Assembly: GCA_963665495.1 (NCBI GenBank) | Contig: OY762289.1 | Span: 1,488,001 to 1,552,000 of the forward strand | Length of the DNA stretch: 64,000 nucleotides | Source of the DNA: G963665495 sp963665495 | GTDB lineage: Bacteria; Desulfobacterota; Desulfovibrionia; Desulfovibrionales; Desulfovibrionaceae | Direction: 5' to 3' | Part shown: positions 17,031 to 29,870 of the stretch, piece by piece | How positions within the stretch are numbered: the first letter of the stretch is position 1 | Layout: the number at the start of each line of letters is the position of its first letter | Translations under genes and position numbers: made by a program | The notes under the pieces: model-generated | The model's database searches: none | Told to the model about the DNA's origin: nothing | Seen by the model: the letters and a program-made list of their open reading frames with translations, nothing else

Positions 17031-17666
17031 TTATATAAAATCTTCCAGCATCTTGTGAACTTTTTTTCGGGCTCTGAAAGCACGTACCCGAACATTGATG
17101 CCGCTCATATCAAGCATTTCAGCTACTTCAAGCATGCTGTAACCATCTGCGTATAACAGCAGCAAAATCATGCGATCCTTGGGCTCCAGTTGTTCCAGCG
17201 CCCAATGCAGCAACTCAAGGGCATCCCGGCTGTCTTCGTTTTCCCTGAACGTATTCAGCGCGTTTGCCGATGTTTTGTGTTCCAGCCAATCCATACAGTC
17301 CGGGCTCAACGTACTGATGGGGGTTTCCCGGTTTGCGTAGCGCTTTCGAAGATATTCGTAACAACAGCGAAGGGCAATGGTCAGCAGCCATTTGTCGAAA
17401 GGGCGGTTCGGGTCGTAGGTATCTAGGGAACCATACGCCCTGATAAAGGTCTCCTGGGCGAGTTCTGGTACCATTTCTCGTGTAACGTAGCGATAAAGTA
17501 GGCGTTCTACCGCATTTTTGTATGTGGAGACAAAATGGCGAAAGGCATTGGGGTTGCCCGCCCGGATTTTTTCTATGGCAGCGACGTCCGCTTCTGAAGG
17601 TGCCTGGATCATAAGTATTACGCAATGCAGGTGGAAGATGATTCTTAACGACGACCGTTCCGTCAT
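17031..17666 (-). CDS. ECF-family RNA polymerase sigma factor
   Basis: 211 aa, or 193 from the ATG at 17612. Region 2 is shown by NAFRHFVSTYKNAVERLLYR, LAQETFIRAYGSLDTY and PFDKWLLTIALRCCYEYLRK. Region 4 is shown by LEPKDRMILLLLYADGYSML and EVAEMLDMSGINVRVRAFRA. It should direct polymerase to a small stress regulon, likely including this operon (sigma, membrane protein, Spy-like protein). I could not identify its own promoter motif. The N-terminal extension before MIQAP is poorly supported. Confidence 0.88.
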   Translation of the reverse strand: MTERSSLRIIFHLHCVILMIQAPSEADVAAIEKIRAGNPNAFRHFVSTYKNAVERLLYRYVTREMVPELAQETFIRAYGSLDTYDPNRPFDKWLLTIALRCCYEYLRKRYANRETPISTLSPDCMDWLEHKTSANALNTFRENEDSRDALELLHWALEQLEPKDRMILLLLYADGYSMLEVAEMLDMSGINVRVRAFRARKKVHKMLEDFI

Positions 17667-17880
17667 TCAAATCAAATACCTTCGAAAAAAGCAATAGGAA
17701 AATATAAGTTTTATCAATATCTCGCAAAGTCACCCGGGTGCGAGCGATTGTATGTGCGTTACTCATTTTCATAACAGTATATTGGAGAGGAAGAAACAAG
17801 AAGTTACAACTGCTGTGGTATTTTTATGGAAAGTAGAAAATTTATATTAATAGTAATAAAATCTCCACATTAACGGCATA

Positions 17881-18921
17881 TCAAAGCCGTCCTTCTTCCA
17901 CTCCGTGGCACGCAACGAAAACGCCGTTTTCACGCTCAAGTAATTTTGGGATTTCAATTTTACAGCGCTGGCTGACATACGGGCAACGTCCGTGAAATAC
18001 ACATCCCGCCGGCAGGTTGATAGGGGTGGGCACATCCCCGGAAAGCTTCGCATGCTTTTGGGAAGCGGCATTTAAACGTGGAATCGCTGAGAGCAGAATG
18101 CGCGTGTACGGATGCATAGGGTTCGTGAACAGATTATCGGCAGGAGCAAGTTCGCAGAGCGTCCCAAGGTACATAACGGCGACTCTGCTGGAGATATGTT
18201 GAACAACTGAAAGATCATGGCTGATGAACAGATAGGTCAGATCTCGTTCCTCCTGCGCGTCCATGAGCAGATTGAGAATCTGAGCCTGAATGGAAACGTC
18301 CAGGGCGGAAATTGGTTCGTCCGCGATAACGAACTCCGGGTCGAGAACAAGGGCACGGGCAATAGAGATGCGCTGGCGCTGGCCGCCTGAAAATTCGTGC
18401 GGGTAGCGTTCGGCCCAGTCCGGGTCTACGCCTACCTGGCGCATGACCTCGGCGATACGGTCCATGACTTCGCTTTTGTTTTTGGCCTTGCCGTGGAAAC
18501 GTAAGGGCTCTTCCAGGGTTTGGCGTACGTTCATGCGTGGGTTTAAAGACGCATAGGGGTCCTGAAAAACCATCTGCATTTTGGAACGAAAGGGGAGCAT
18601 TTTATCCCCGGTCAGATTGTCGATACGCGTACCGCGATAACGTATTTCACCGCTATTAGGCTGATAGATGCCTATGACAGTCCGGGCCAGGGTGGATTTG
18701 CCGCAGCCTGATTCTCCCACAACGGACAAGGTTTCCCCTTTGTCGACAAACAGGCTCACGTCGTTGAGCGCCTTGACTACGGTATGCTTGCGAACGACGC
18801 GCCCGCCTTCAAGAGCCAGCTGGTCGATAAGACCGCCGGAAATATCGAAATGCTTCACCACATTGGTCAGGGTGAGCAGAGTGTTGCCGTTCTCTGGAGC
18901 TGGGGTGTGTTCCGTGTTCAT
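17881..18921 (-). CDS. Peptide/nickel ABC importer ATPase (DppF/OppF type)
   Basis: 346 aa. Walker A GESGCGKST near 75-83, signature SGGQRQRISIARAL, Walker B FVIADEPISALD. The C-terminal oligopeptide/dipeptide extension with GCVFHGRCPYVSQRC is also present; in this family such Cys residues bind a [4Fe-4S] cluster. The N-terminus has an insertion (LIDQLALEGGRVVRKHTV) between strands, seen in some members. Last gene of the five-gene operon, 3 bases after the DppD-type gene. It powers import with its partner ATPase; substrate not resolved. Confidence 0.92.
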   Translation of the reverse strand: MNTEHTPAPENGNTLLTLTNVVKHFDISGGLIDQLALEGGRVVRKHTVVKALNDVSLFVDKGETLSVVGESGCGKSTLARTVIGIYQPNSGEIRYRGTRIDNLTGDKMLPFRSKMQMVFQDPYASLNPRMNVRQTLEEPLRFHGKAKNKSEVMDRIAEVMRQVGVDPDWAERYPHEFSGGQRQRISIARALVLDPEFVIADEPISALDVSIQAQILNLLMDAQEERDLTYLFISHDLSVVQHISSRVAVMYLGTLCELAPADNLFTNPMHPYTRILLSAIPRLNAASQKHAKLSGDVPTPINLPAGCVFHGRCPYVSQRCKIEIPKLLERENGVFVACHGVEEGRL

Positions 18922-18924
18922 TGC

Positions 18925-19887
18925 TTAATCCACCAAATGGCATGCGCACTGCCATCCGGCAGTTTTTTTACTCAGTTCGGGACGCGTCAGACGGCATTGC
19001 TCCTGAGCCAGGTTGCAGCGGTTGTGAAAGGCACAGCCTTTGGGAATCTGCGTCAGTGATGGCATCACGCCGGGAATCTGGTTCAATCGTTTCCCAAGGG
19101 TTTTTTCCTGGGGTAACGCTTCCAGCAGCCCGCGCGTATAGGGATGCAACGGATTTTTGATGATTTCCCGTGTCGGACCCATTTCCACCACGCGCCCGGC
19201 GTACATTACGGCAATCTTGGAAGTCACCTGCGAAACTACTGCAAGGTCGTGTGTGATCAGGATGAAGCCCATATGCTCGGTGGCGCATAGCTCCTGAAGC
19301 AAATCCATAATCTCGGCCTGGATAGTGACGTCCAGAGCCGTGGTAGGCTCATCCGCAATGATCAAAGCAGGTGACGTCAGCAGGCTTATGGCTATGACGA
19401 TGCGTTGCCGCATACCGCCGGAAAATTCGTGCGGGTATTGTTTCAATCTTTTTTCAGGAGAAGGAATGTAGACCTTACGAAGCTTTTCCAGAGCGACCTC
19501 AACCGCGTCTTTTTTGGAAAGCTCGGTATGCGTTCGCAGGGTTTCGAGCATTTGCGTGCCAATGGTCAACACAGGATTTAGGGTCATCATGGGATCCTGA
19601 AAGATCATGGCAATGTCATTGCCGCGGATCTGTCGCAGCTGTTTTTCATCCAGACTTGTAAGTTCGCGTCCCTTGAATTGGACGGAGCCTGAATGAATAT
19701 AACCGGGTTTGGAAATGAGATTCAGAATGGAAAAACCAGTGACGGATTTGCCTGCGCCGGATTCGCCCACCAGCCCCATACGCTCGCCCTGGTCCAGGTT
19801 GAGAGAGACGTTGTCTACGGCCGTCAGTTCGCCGCGCCGGAGAGCGAAGCGTACGGTGAGATCGGTTACCTGGAGGAGAGTGCTCAT
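18925..19887 (-). CDS. Peptide/nickel ABC importer ATPase (DppD/OppD type)
   Basis: 320 aa. Walker A GESGAGKSVTGF, signature SGGMRQRIVIAISLL, Walker B ALIIADEPTTALD and the C-terminal GCAFHNRCNLAQEQC cysteine extension. Fourth gene of the operon, 9 bases after the second permease. Pairs with the DppF-type ATPase to form the heterodimeric motor. Confidence 0.92.
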   Translation of the reverse strand: MSTLLQVTDLTVRFALRRGELTAVDNVSLNLDQGERMGLVGESGAGKSVTGFSILNLISKPGYIHSGSVQFKGRELTSLDEKQLRQIRGNDIAMIFQDPMMTLNPVLTIGTQMLETLRTHTELSKKDAVEVALEKLRKVYIPSPEKRLKQYPHEFSGGMRQRIVIAISLLTSPALIIADEPTTALDVTIQAEIMDLLQELCATEHMGFILITHDLAVVSQVTSKIAVMYAGRVVEMGPTREIIKNPLHPYTRGLLEALPQEKTLGKRLNQIPGVMPSLTQIPKGCAFHNRCNLAQEQCRLTRPELSKKTAGWQCACHLVD

Positions 19888-19896
19888 AACCTGCGT

Positions 19897-20805
19897 CTAA
19901 TGCTTGTAAAGTTTGGGATTGAGAAAATCACGCAGCCAGTCTCCAAGCAGATTGATGGATAAAATCAATACCACCAGAAGAATGCCAGGAAAAAGCGTGA
20001 TCCACCAGGAACCGGAAAAAATGTAGTCGAATCCGGCCTTGATCAGGGAGCCGAGAGACGGACGCGTCACCGGCATGCCCAGGCCTATGAAGGATAGGGC
20101 TGCTTCGCTCATGATAGCGTTGGCCACCTGAACGGTCGAGATGACAAGCACGGGCGTCAGGGTATTGGGTAGAATGTGCCGCCACATGATCCGTGAGGAT
20201 TTCAGCCCGATTACCTTAGCCGCTTCCACATATTCCTTCTTTTTTTCCGCCATAACCGAAGCACGGACCGTACGTGCGTACTGCGGCCATTCGGCCAGTC
20301 CGATAACGGCGATAATCAACGGGACAGCAAACTTCTCCCAGGTGCCCATGCCGAATGCGGCCTGGAAAAGCGCTCCCATGAAAATAGCGACCATATAGGT
20401 GGAAAAGGACAGCTGGACATCGGCCATCCGCATCAGAAATGCGTCCAGGCGGCCGCCGCGATAGCCTGCGGTCAGTCCGATCATGATGCCGATGAAGGCC
20501 TGCATGATCACGGCGCCGATGCCTATTATAATAGATACGCGCATGCCGTAGAGCATGGTCGAAAGCATGTCGCGACCCTGGGTATCCGTACCCAGCAGAA
20601 ATTTGGTGTCGCCGTCCGGCATCCAGACAGGCGGCATTTCCGCGTCCATCAGGTCCACGGTTGTGGGGTTGTACGGATCGTGCGGAGCGATAAGGGGAGC
20701 GCCGAAACTGACGATAACCAGAAAAGTCAGTACGATGACGCTGGCAATAGCCATGGGATCACGAATGAAGCTGTAAAAGAAATAGGAATCCAGAAAGCGT
20801 TTCAC
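19897..20805 (-). CDS. Peptide/nickel ABC importer permease (DppC type)
   Basis: 302 aa from a GTG at 20805 that lies 1 base after the stop of the DppB gene; the longer open frame would run deep into that gene. Permease signature EAAKVIGLKSSRIMWRHILP near 200, the ATPase contact loop, and LLGTDTQGRDMLSTMLYGMR near 70, typical of the DppC/OppC N-terminal extension. Six membrane spans. Confidence 0.9.
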   Translation of the reverse strand: MKRFLDSYFFYSFIRDPMAIASVIVLTFLVIVSFGAPLIAPHDPYNPTTVDLMDAEMPPVWMPDGDTKFLLGTDTQGRDMLSTMLYGMRVSIIIGIGAVIMQAFIGIMIGLTAGYRGGRLDAFLMRMADVQLSFSTYMVAIFMGALFQAAFGMGTWEKFAVPLIIAVIGLAEWPQYARTVRASVMAEKKKEYVEAAKVIGLKSSRIMWRHILPNTLTPVLVISTVQVANAIMSEAALSFIGLGMPVTRPSLGSLIKAGFDYIFSGSWWITLFPGILLVVLILSINLLGDWLRDFLNPKLYKH

Positions 20806-20806
20806 C

Positions 20807-21784
20807 CTATTTTCTCCCCGAAATCCGGACCATGGGATTAACCATCCCGTAGATGAGATCCACCACGGTATTGACGACCACAAACATGAACCCCACAAAA
20901 ACCAGATAGGCGACTATTAGCGATGTGTCGGCCCTGTCCACAGCCTCGATAAACATGGACCCCATGCCGTTCCATTGGAAAACCGTTTCAGTCAGAATGG
21001 TGAACGCGATCATGATGCCCAATTGAACGCCGCCTACCGTAATCACCGGGAGCAGGGTATTTTTAAAGGCATGCACGAAAAGCACCCGGTGCGGATGCAG
21101 CCCTTTTGCCCTGGCGAATTTGATGTATTCGGCCTCAAGAACCTCGTTCATTTCCGCCCGTATCAGTCGGATGAACAACGGCAGCATTATGGAAGAGAGC
21201 GCTACGGATGGCATGATCAGATGTTCGAGGCCGCTGCGGGTAAAAAAGCCCGAGTTCCAGCCGGGGAAGATCTCCACCAGGTCCCCTCGTCCGAAGGAAG
21301 GCAGCCAGCCCAGATTGACTGAGAAAATATAAATCAGAATGATGGCCGTAAGAAACACGGGAATGCTGACCCCGACTATGGACGCGCCCATAAAGAAACG
21401 CGCCAGCCATGCGTTGGGGCGTACGGCGGCATAAATGCCAATGGGTATGGAAAACAGAACGATGACCAGGGAACTGGCCATAACCAGTTCGAGGGTAGCC
21501 GGAGCCTTGGAGATGATCACGCTCATGGCCGGACGTTTGAAGTAAAAGGAATTCCCCAGATCTCCTTTCATCGCATTGCCCACAAAACGGGTCCACTGAG
21601 TGAAGAGGGGATCGTTTAATCCGAGTTTGTCGCGCAGGGCTTCGCGTTCGGATTCCTTGACGGAAATACCTGTTATTTCGCGGATGGGATCGCCAACGGA
21701 TTGTTTGATGACAAATCCGATCACGCTGATAATCAGCATGACGAAAAATGCCTGGAGAACCCGCTTGATGATGAATGCGAACAT
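20807..21784 (-). CDS. Peptide/nickel ABC importer permease (DppB type)
   Basis: 325 aa from the ATG at 21784 (MFAFIIKRVLQAF), the usual DppB-type N-terminus; the longer open frame adds 25 unlikely residues. The ATPase contact loop is YIKFARAKGLHPHRVLFVHA near 225. Six spans. It follows the binding-protein gene after an intercistronic hairpin. Confidence 0.9.
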   Translation of the reverse strand: MFAFIIKRVLQAFFVMLIISVIGFVIKQSVGDPIREITGISVKESEREALRDKLGLNDPLFTQWTRFVGNAMKGDLGNSFYFKRPAMSVIISKAPATLELVMASSLVIVLFSIPIGIYAAVRPNAWLARFFMGASIVGVSIPVFLTAIILIYIFSVNLGWLPSFGRGDLVEIFPGWNSGFFTRSGLEHLIMPSVALSSIMLPLFIRLIRAEMNEVLEAEYIKFARAKGLHPHRVLFVHAFKNTLLPVITVGGVQLGIMIAFTILTETVFQWNGMGSMFIEAVDRADTSLIVAYLVFVGFMFVVVNTVVDLIYGMVNPMVRISGRK

Positions 21785-21819
21785 ATTGAGTTGAAAAATC
21801 CTTGTCCCGGTAGGTGATC

Positions 21820-21857
21820 GGAAGCGGCGTACCAGAAGTACCCGGTGCGCCGCTTCC
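21820..21857 (-). promoter_or_regulatory. Intercistronic hairpin between binding protein and permease genes
   Basis: Perfect 10-bp stem (GGAAGCGGCG with CGCCGCTTCC) around an 18-nt loop, with no T run after it. Such hairpins after binding-protein genes commonly stabilise the upstream mRNA so that more binding protein than permease is made; that role is inferred here. Confidence 0.6.
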
Positions 21858-21887
21858 AAAGTGTTTAGACCTTTTTTGGCTGGAAGG

Positions 21888-23441
21888 CTAGTCCATGTTC
21901 AGATCGCCAAAGTAAGGGAAGTTCATCACGTTGATGATATCGTCGGCGTTGGTAAGTTTCTCGGAACCGGCCCAGGAAAGCATCTGCCAGTGCAGCGGGA
22001 TGAAGGCCGCGTCGTCATAAAGCAGCTTTTCCACTTCCTGCAGCTCTTCTGCGCGTTTCTTCATGTCGGTTTCGCTCTGGCTGGCCACTGTCAGCTCGTC
22101 GACCTTGGGATTGCAGTAATTGCCGCTGTTGTACTGGCCGTAACCGGTTTCCTTGTTGGGGCACATATTCAGGAATTCGAAGAAGTTTGCGGAATCTTCA
22201 GTGTCGGAGTGCCAGCCGATCATCTGGATGTCTGCAACCTGCGCGTCGAATTCATCCCAATACTGAGCTTTGGGCATGGTTTTCAGGTCGACTTTGATGC
22301 CGATTTTGGAAAGCATGCCGGCAACGGCTTCGGCGATTTTTTCATCGTTAACATAACGGTTGTTCGGAGCGATCATGGTGCAGGTGAAGCCGTCGGGGTA
22401 CTTGGATTCCTTCATCAGGGCTTTGGCCTTTTCCAGGTCATAGCGAGGAGTCAAAGCTTCGTTGTAACCCATGTATCCCTTGGGGGAATTCTGTCCGGCC
22501 GTTGTGGCCCGGTCCTTCATGATTTTTTTGACGATACCGGCATTATTGACCGCGTAGACCATCGCCATACGTACTTTGGGATCTTTGAACTCTTCACGGC
22601 GTTTCAGGTTCATCTGGAAAGTGATGATACGGGTGCCGGGCATGGTGATCAGTTTCACGCCTTTGGCTTTTTCAATACGGTCGAAATCCTGGGGGGGCAC
22701 GGGCATAATGAAGTCAACATCACCGGAGAGCAGGGCAGCGACACGGGAAGCATCTTCACTGATGGGAGTCAGGATGACTTCGTCGATGTTGCCGGTATTC
22801 TTGTCCCAATACCCCGGAAAAGCCTTAAGTACCCATTTCGTGCCGGGCTCGCGAGATTCGACGATATATTTGCCGGTGCCGGATTCGTTTTCATTGGCAA
22901 ACGACCATTCGGTCTTGACGATGGCGTCTTTGGGCAGCCCTTTTTCATCATTTCCCGTGTAGAATTTGGAATCCATGGGGAAAATGTAGGTGCACATGTT
23001 GAGCAGCAGCCCGTAAGGTTTTTTGGTTTTGATATCGATGGTGTAGTCATCAACAATAACAGGTTCGGCAAACGGATCGAAGAGTGCTTTGAAATCGCCG
23101 GATTTTTTCAGCCGGTCCAGAGTCCAGGCCACATCCTTGGCAGTAAAATCATTTCCGGAATGGAATTTGACCCCTTGGCGCAGTTTGAAGCGCATGGTGG
23201 TCGGGTCGATTTGCTCCCAGCTGGTGGCGAGCCGCGGTTCGATTTCCATCTCTTTGGTCCAGCGTACGAGCGGGTCAAAGACCAGGTGCGAATACTGGAG
23301 CATGCCACCGGAAAGCTGTACGTGAGGATCCAGAGAAACAGGGTCGGCATCCATGGCCAGCCGCAGGGTTTTGGCCTGGGCCATCCCTGCAAGACCAAGC
23401 ATCAGGCAAAAACAGAGACCTAGAAAAAACAAACGTTTCAT
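21888..23441 (-). CDS. Peptide/nickel ABC importer substrate-binding protein
   Basis: 517 aa, family 5 solute-binding protein. A signal peptide (residues 1-23, ending GMAQA) is followed by LRLAMDADPVSLDPHVQLSG, and FKLRQGVKFHSGNDFTAKDV is the family signature near 88-107. First gene of the operon with the two permeases and two ATPases downstream. Peptide, opine or nickel specificity cannot be read from the sequence. A 520-aa open frame on the opposite strand is an artefact of codon bias. Confidence 0.92.
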   Translation of the reverse strand: MKRLFFLGLCFCLMLGLAGMAQAKTLRLAMDADPVSLDPHVQLSGGMLQYSHLVFDPLVRWTKEMEIEPRLATSWEQIDPTTMRFKLRQGVKFHSGNDFTAKDVAWTLDRLKKSGDFKALFDPFAEPVIVDDYTIDIKTKKPYGLLLNMCTYIFPMDSKFYTGNDEKGLPKDAIVKTEWSFANENESGTGKYIVESREPGTKWVLKAFPGYWDKNTGNIDEVILTPISEDASRVAALLSGDVDFIMPVPPQDFDRIEKAKGVKLITMPGTRIITFQMNLKRREEFKDPKVRMAMVYAVNNAGIVKKIMKDRATTAGQNSPKGYMGYNEALTPRYDLEKAKALMKESKYPDGFTCTMIAPNNRYVNDEKIAEAVAGMLSKIGIKVDLKTMPKAQYWDEFDAQVADIQMIGWHSDTEDSANFFEFLNMCPNKETGYGQYNSGNYCNPKVDELTVASQSETDMKKRAEELQEVEKLLYDDAAFIPLHWQMLSWAGSEKLTNADDIINVMNFPYFGDLNMD

Positions 23442-23789
23442 AACTGCTCCTTGTTAACGGTTCGATATGAGCGCCTGTCAACAGACGCAATAACTAACTG
23501 TATTAATGAATGAAAGACAACGCAGTCAGTCCCTGATTCGGGCAATTTTTCATAAGGGTATAAACGTTGTGATATCAATAGCAATAGATCGAAGCTTTTT
23601 CAAGGAATGACCAGTTATCAGTTGAAAGAACAGAAGCTATTCATAGGAGATATCGCTTCAAAGATGATCAGAGCAGTAAATAACAGATTCGCACGAAAAA
23701 AAAGTTGAATTTGAATCGTCTTAATAGCCTGTAATAATACATTAAAAATTGCATGTCTAAAAAGAATCCAAAAATTTTTCAGGAAGTTG
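23442..23789. other. Intergenic region between ABC importer and rRNA promoters
   Basis: 348 bp between the binding-protein gene and the first rRNA promoter. A+T-rich with several A and T tracts. It should contain the importer promoter on the minus strand, but I see no match strong enough to list. The part nearest 23790 could act as an UP element for the first rRNA promoter. Confidence 0.5.
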
Positions 23790-24485
23790 TTGACAGTCAG
23801 GTGTCAGCCGCCTATAACTCCGCTTCTCGGGTGACGGACGGATTCGGCACTTCGGGGCGGCCGAAAGCAGATTCAAAAAAGTTGAAACTTTCTCTTGACT
23901 GCTGAAAGCCGAAAGCTTAGAAGGTTTGTCCGCTGCTTCGGCAGCGGGGTCGGTTGAAAAAAAGATTTTTTTTCGATTGACAGGCGGAAGGCGGCAGCGT
24001 AGGTTGCACATCTTCCAAGATTCCAGGCAGATAGCTGAATGCATCAGGTCGGAATCGACGGAAGAAAAAGTCAGCAAGTTTGAAAAAAGTTGTTGACTGC
24101 CAAAAGCCAAAGACGTAAAAGAGTCGTCCGCTGCTTCGGTAGCGGGGTTGGTTGAAAAAAAGATTTTTTTTCGATTGACAGGCGGAAGGCGGCAGCGTAA
24201 GTTGCACATCTTCCAAGATTCCAGACAGATAGCTAAATGCATCAGGTCGGAATCGACGGAAGAAAAAGTCAGCAAGTTTGAAAAAAAGTTGTTGACTGCC
24301 GAAAGTTAAAGACGTAAAAAAGTCAGCCGCTGCACTGAGCAGCGGGTCAATTGAAAAAAGATTTTTTTCCGATTGACAAGTCTGGGCCGGCATCGTAAGA
24401 TGTAAATCCTCCAAAAATATGGACGGATGGGTCGACAAAAAAGTTTCACTTTTTAGTTGACTGGCGAAAGCCAAAGACGTAAAAA
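23790..24485 (+). promoter_or_regulatory. Array of eight tandem rRNA operon promoters
   Basis: Eight sigma-70 promoters, every one with a 17-bp spacer. -35 and -10 starts: TTGACA 23790/TATAAC 23813; TTGACT 23895/TAGAAG 23918; TTGACA 23977/TAGGTT 24000; TTGACT 24093/TAAAAG 24116; TTGACA 24175/TAAGTT 24198; TTGACT 24292/TAAAAA 24315; TTGACA 24373/TAAGAT 24396; TTGACT 24457/TAAAAA 24480. TTGACA and TTGACT types alternate. Hairpins lie between them, three with TTCG loops (stems at 23930-23947, 24128-24145, 24327-24345 with an ACTGA loop, and 24493-24506). All read toward 16S. Confidence 0.85.
23895..24456 (+). repeat. Tandem repeat of a two-promoter cassette in the rRNA leader
   Basis: Units start at 23895 (198 bp), 24093 (199 bp) and 24292 (165 bp, shortened and more diverged), and a fourth partial unit starts at 24457. 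The first two units are nearly identical over their last ~130 bp. Each carries one TTGACT promoter, a GC hairpin, an A7/T8 stretch and one TTGACA promoter. Confidence 0.85.
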
Positions 24486-24518
24486 GATTTCTTCCGCTTC
24501 GGCGGATAGCTTTAAAAA

Positions 24519-24529
24519 GCTCTTTGACA
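24519..24529 (+). promoter_or_regulatory. boxA antitermination site in rRNA leader
   Basis: GCTCTTTGACA matches the bacterial boxA consensus TGCTCTTTAACA, where NusB/NusE load the antitermination complex. An almost identical copy lies in the 16S-23S spacer (26220-26230). Confidence 0.8.
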
Positions 24530-24547
24530 ATTAAATAGCGAGCCGGG
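24529..24547 (+). other. 5' strand of the pre-16S RNase III processing stem
   Basis: AATTAAATAGCGAGCCGGG is the exact reverse complement of 26186-26204, so the two bring the ends of 16S together in a 19-bp helix. Confidence 0.85.
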
Positions 24548-24621
24548 AAAGTGAATCTAGCAGTATATGCTAGGTAAGGTCCACATAACAATGGACCGTC
24601 AATAAGAGTTCAGCGATTTAT

Positions 24622-26174
<1,553 letters not shown>

Positions 26175-26185
26175 ACGAGAACAAA

Positions 26186-26204
26186 CCCGGCTCGCTATTT
26201 AATT
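26186..26204 (+). other. 3' strand of the pre-16S RNase III processing stem
   Basis: CCCGGCTCGCTATTTAATT pairs perfectly with 24529-24547. Confidence 0.85.
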
Positions 26205-26219
26205 GCAAGGGGCTTTTTC

Positions 26220-26230
26220 GCTCTTTGACA
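26220..26230 (+). promoter_or_regulatory. boxA in the 16S-23S spacer
   Basis: GCTCTTTGACA, identical to the leader copy at 24519-24529. A second boxA before 23S is the usual arrangement. Confidence 0.75.
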
Positions 26231-26257
26231 TGTTAGCGCGAGATGCGAACCGCAAAT

Positions 26258-26336
<79 letters not shown>

Positions 26337-26343
26337 TCCCAGT

Positions 26344-26419
26344 GGGGGTGTAGCTCAGCTGGGAGAGCACCTGCCTTGCAAGCAGGGGGTCATCGGTTCA
26401 AATCCGTTCACCTCCACCA
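26344..26419 (+). tRNA. tRNA-Ala (TGC)
   Basis: Acceptor GGGGGTG pairs with CACCTCC, anticodon loop CTTGCAA gives TGC, T-loop TTCAAAT, encoded ACCA end. Lies 7 bases after tRNA-Ile. Confidence 0.96.
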
Positions 26420-26582
26420 CCCTACCCTGCCTTTACCCGCAGGTCTGGATTGGTCGGATGGTACATTTCTTTCCCGGTTCGCAGATTCGAATTCTATTCG
26501 AGTATGCCAACCGGGCTGGAAAGCCCGAATTAGCGCTCATTGACAGTTACATAGGGAAAAAGAAGAGAAATATAAGCAAGAA

Positions 26583-29508
<2,926 letters not shown>

Positions 29509-29543
29509 TTGCTTTTCTCTTCTTCCCTATGAACTTATATATT

Positions 29544-29665
29544 TTGTCCTGGTGGTCATGGAGGAGGGGGTACACCCGTTCCCATTCCGAACACGGCAGT
29601 TAAGCCCTCCATCGCCGATGATACTGCAGAGGAGTCTGTGGGAAAGTAGGTCGTCGCCAGGGCAA
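29544..29665 (+). rRNA. rrf: 5S ribosomal RNA
   Basis: Terminal helix TTGTCCTGG with CCAGGGCAA, loop region CCCATTCCGAACACGG and GGGAAAGTAGG are the usual 5S blocks. Ends may be off by one to three bases. Confidence 0.93.
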
Positions 29666-29673
29666 GAATTTCC

Positions 29674-29712
29674 CCAAAACGCTCGCTTATTTCTTAAGCG
29701 AGCGTTTTGGCG
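29674..29712 (+). terminator. rRNA operon terminator
   Basis: Perfect 16-bp stem (CCAAAACGCTCGCTTA with its complement) and a 5-nt loop, with TTTT inside the 3' arm followed by GGCGTTTG. It ends the rRNA operon. Confidence 0.85.
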
Positions 29713-29870
29713 TTTGAGGGGGATGGTCATACTTGCCCATTTTCGCCTGAACTATTAACATCAATCTCTCCTATCTAGCTTTCGAATGGCAGTTTATAAT
29801 CGGAGTTCGTTCAATTCCGCCGGATTTTCTGTGTATTCACTCGAACCTTCTATGCTATCGGAGATCATTG

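Noticed and set aside
21861..23423. 520-codon open frame antisense to the ABC binding-protein gene
   Set aside because: Mirror frame of a GC-biased gene; the minus-strand gene has a signal peptide and family motifs, the plus frame has none.
23895..24456. CRISPR-like array from the regular repeats
   Set aside because: Units are ~198 bp, contiguous and contain promoters; no short repeat-spacer pattern and no cas genes in the window.
23757..24591. Minus-strand open frames in the rRNA leader with repeated protein segments
   Set aside because: The protein repeats only reflect the tandem promoter cassettes; no start signals.
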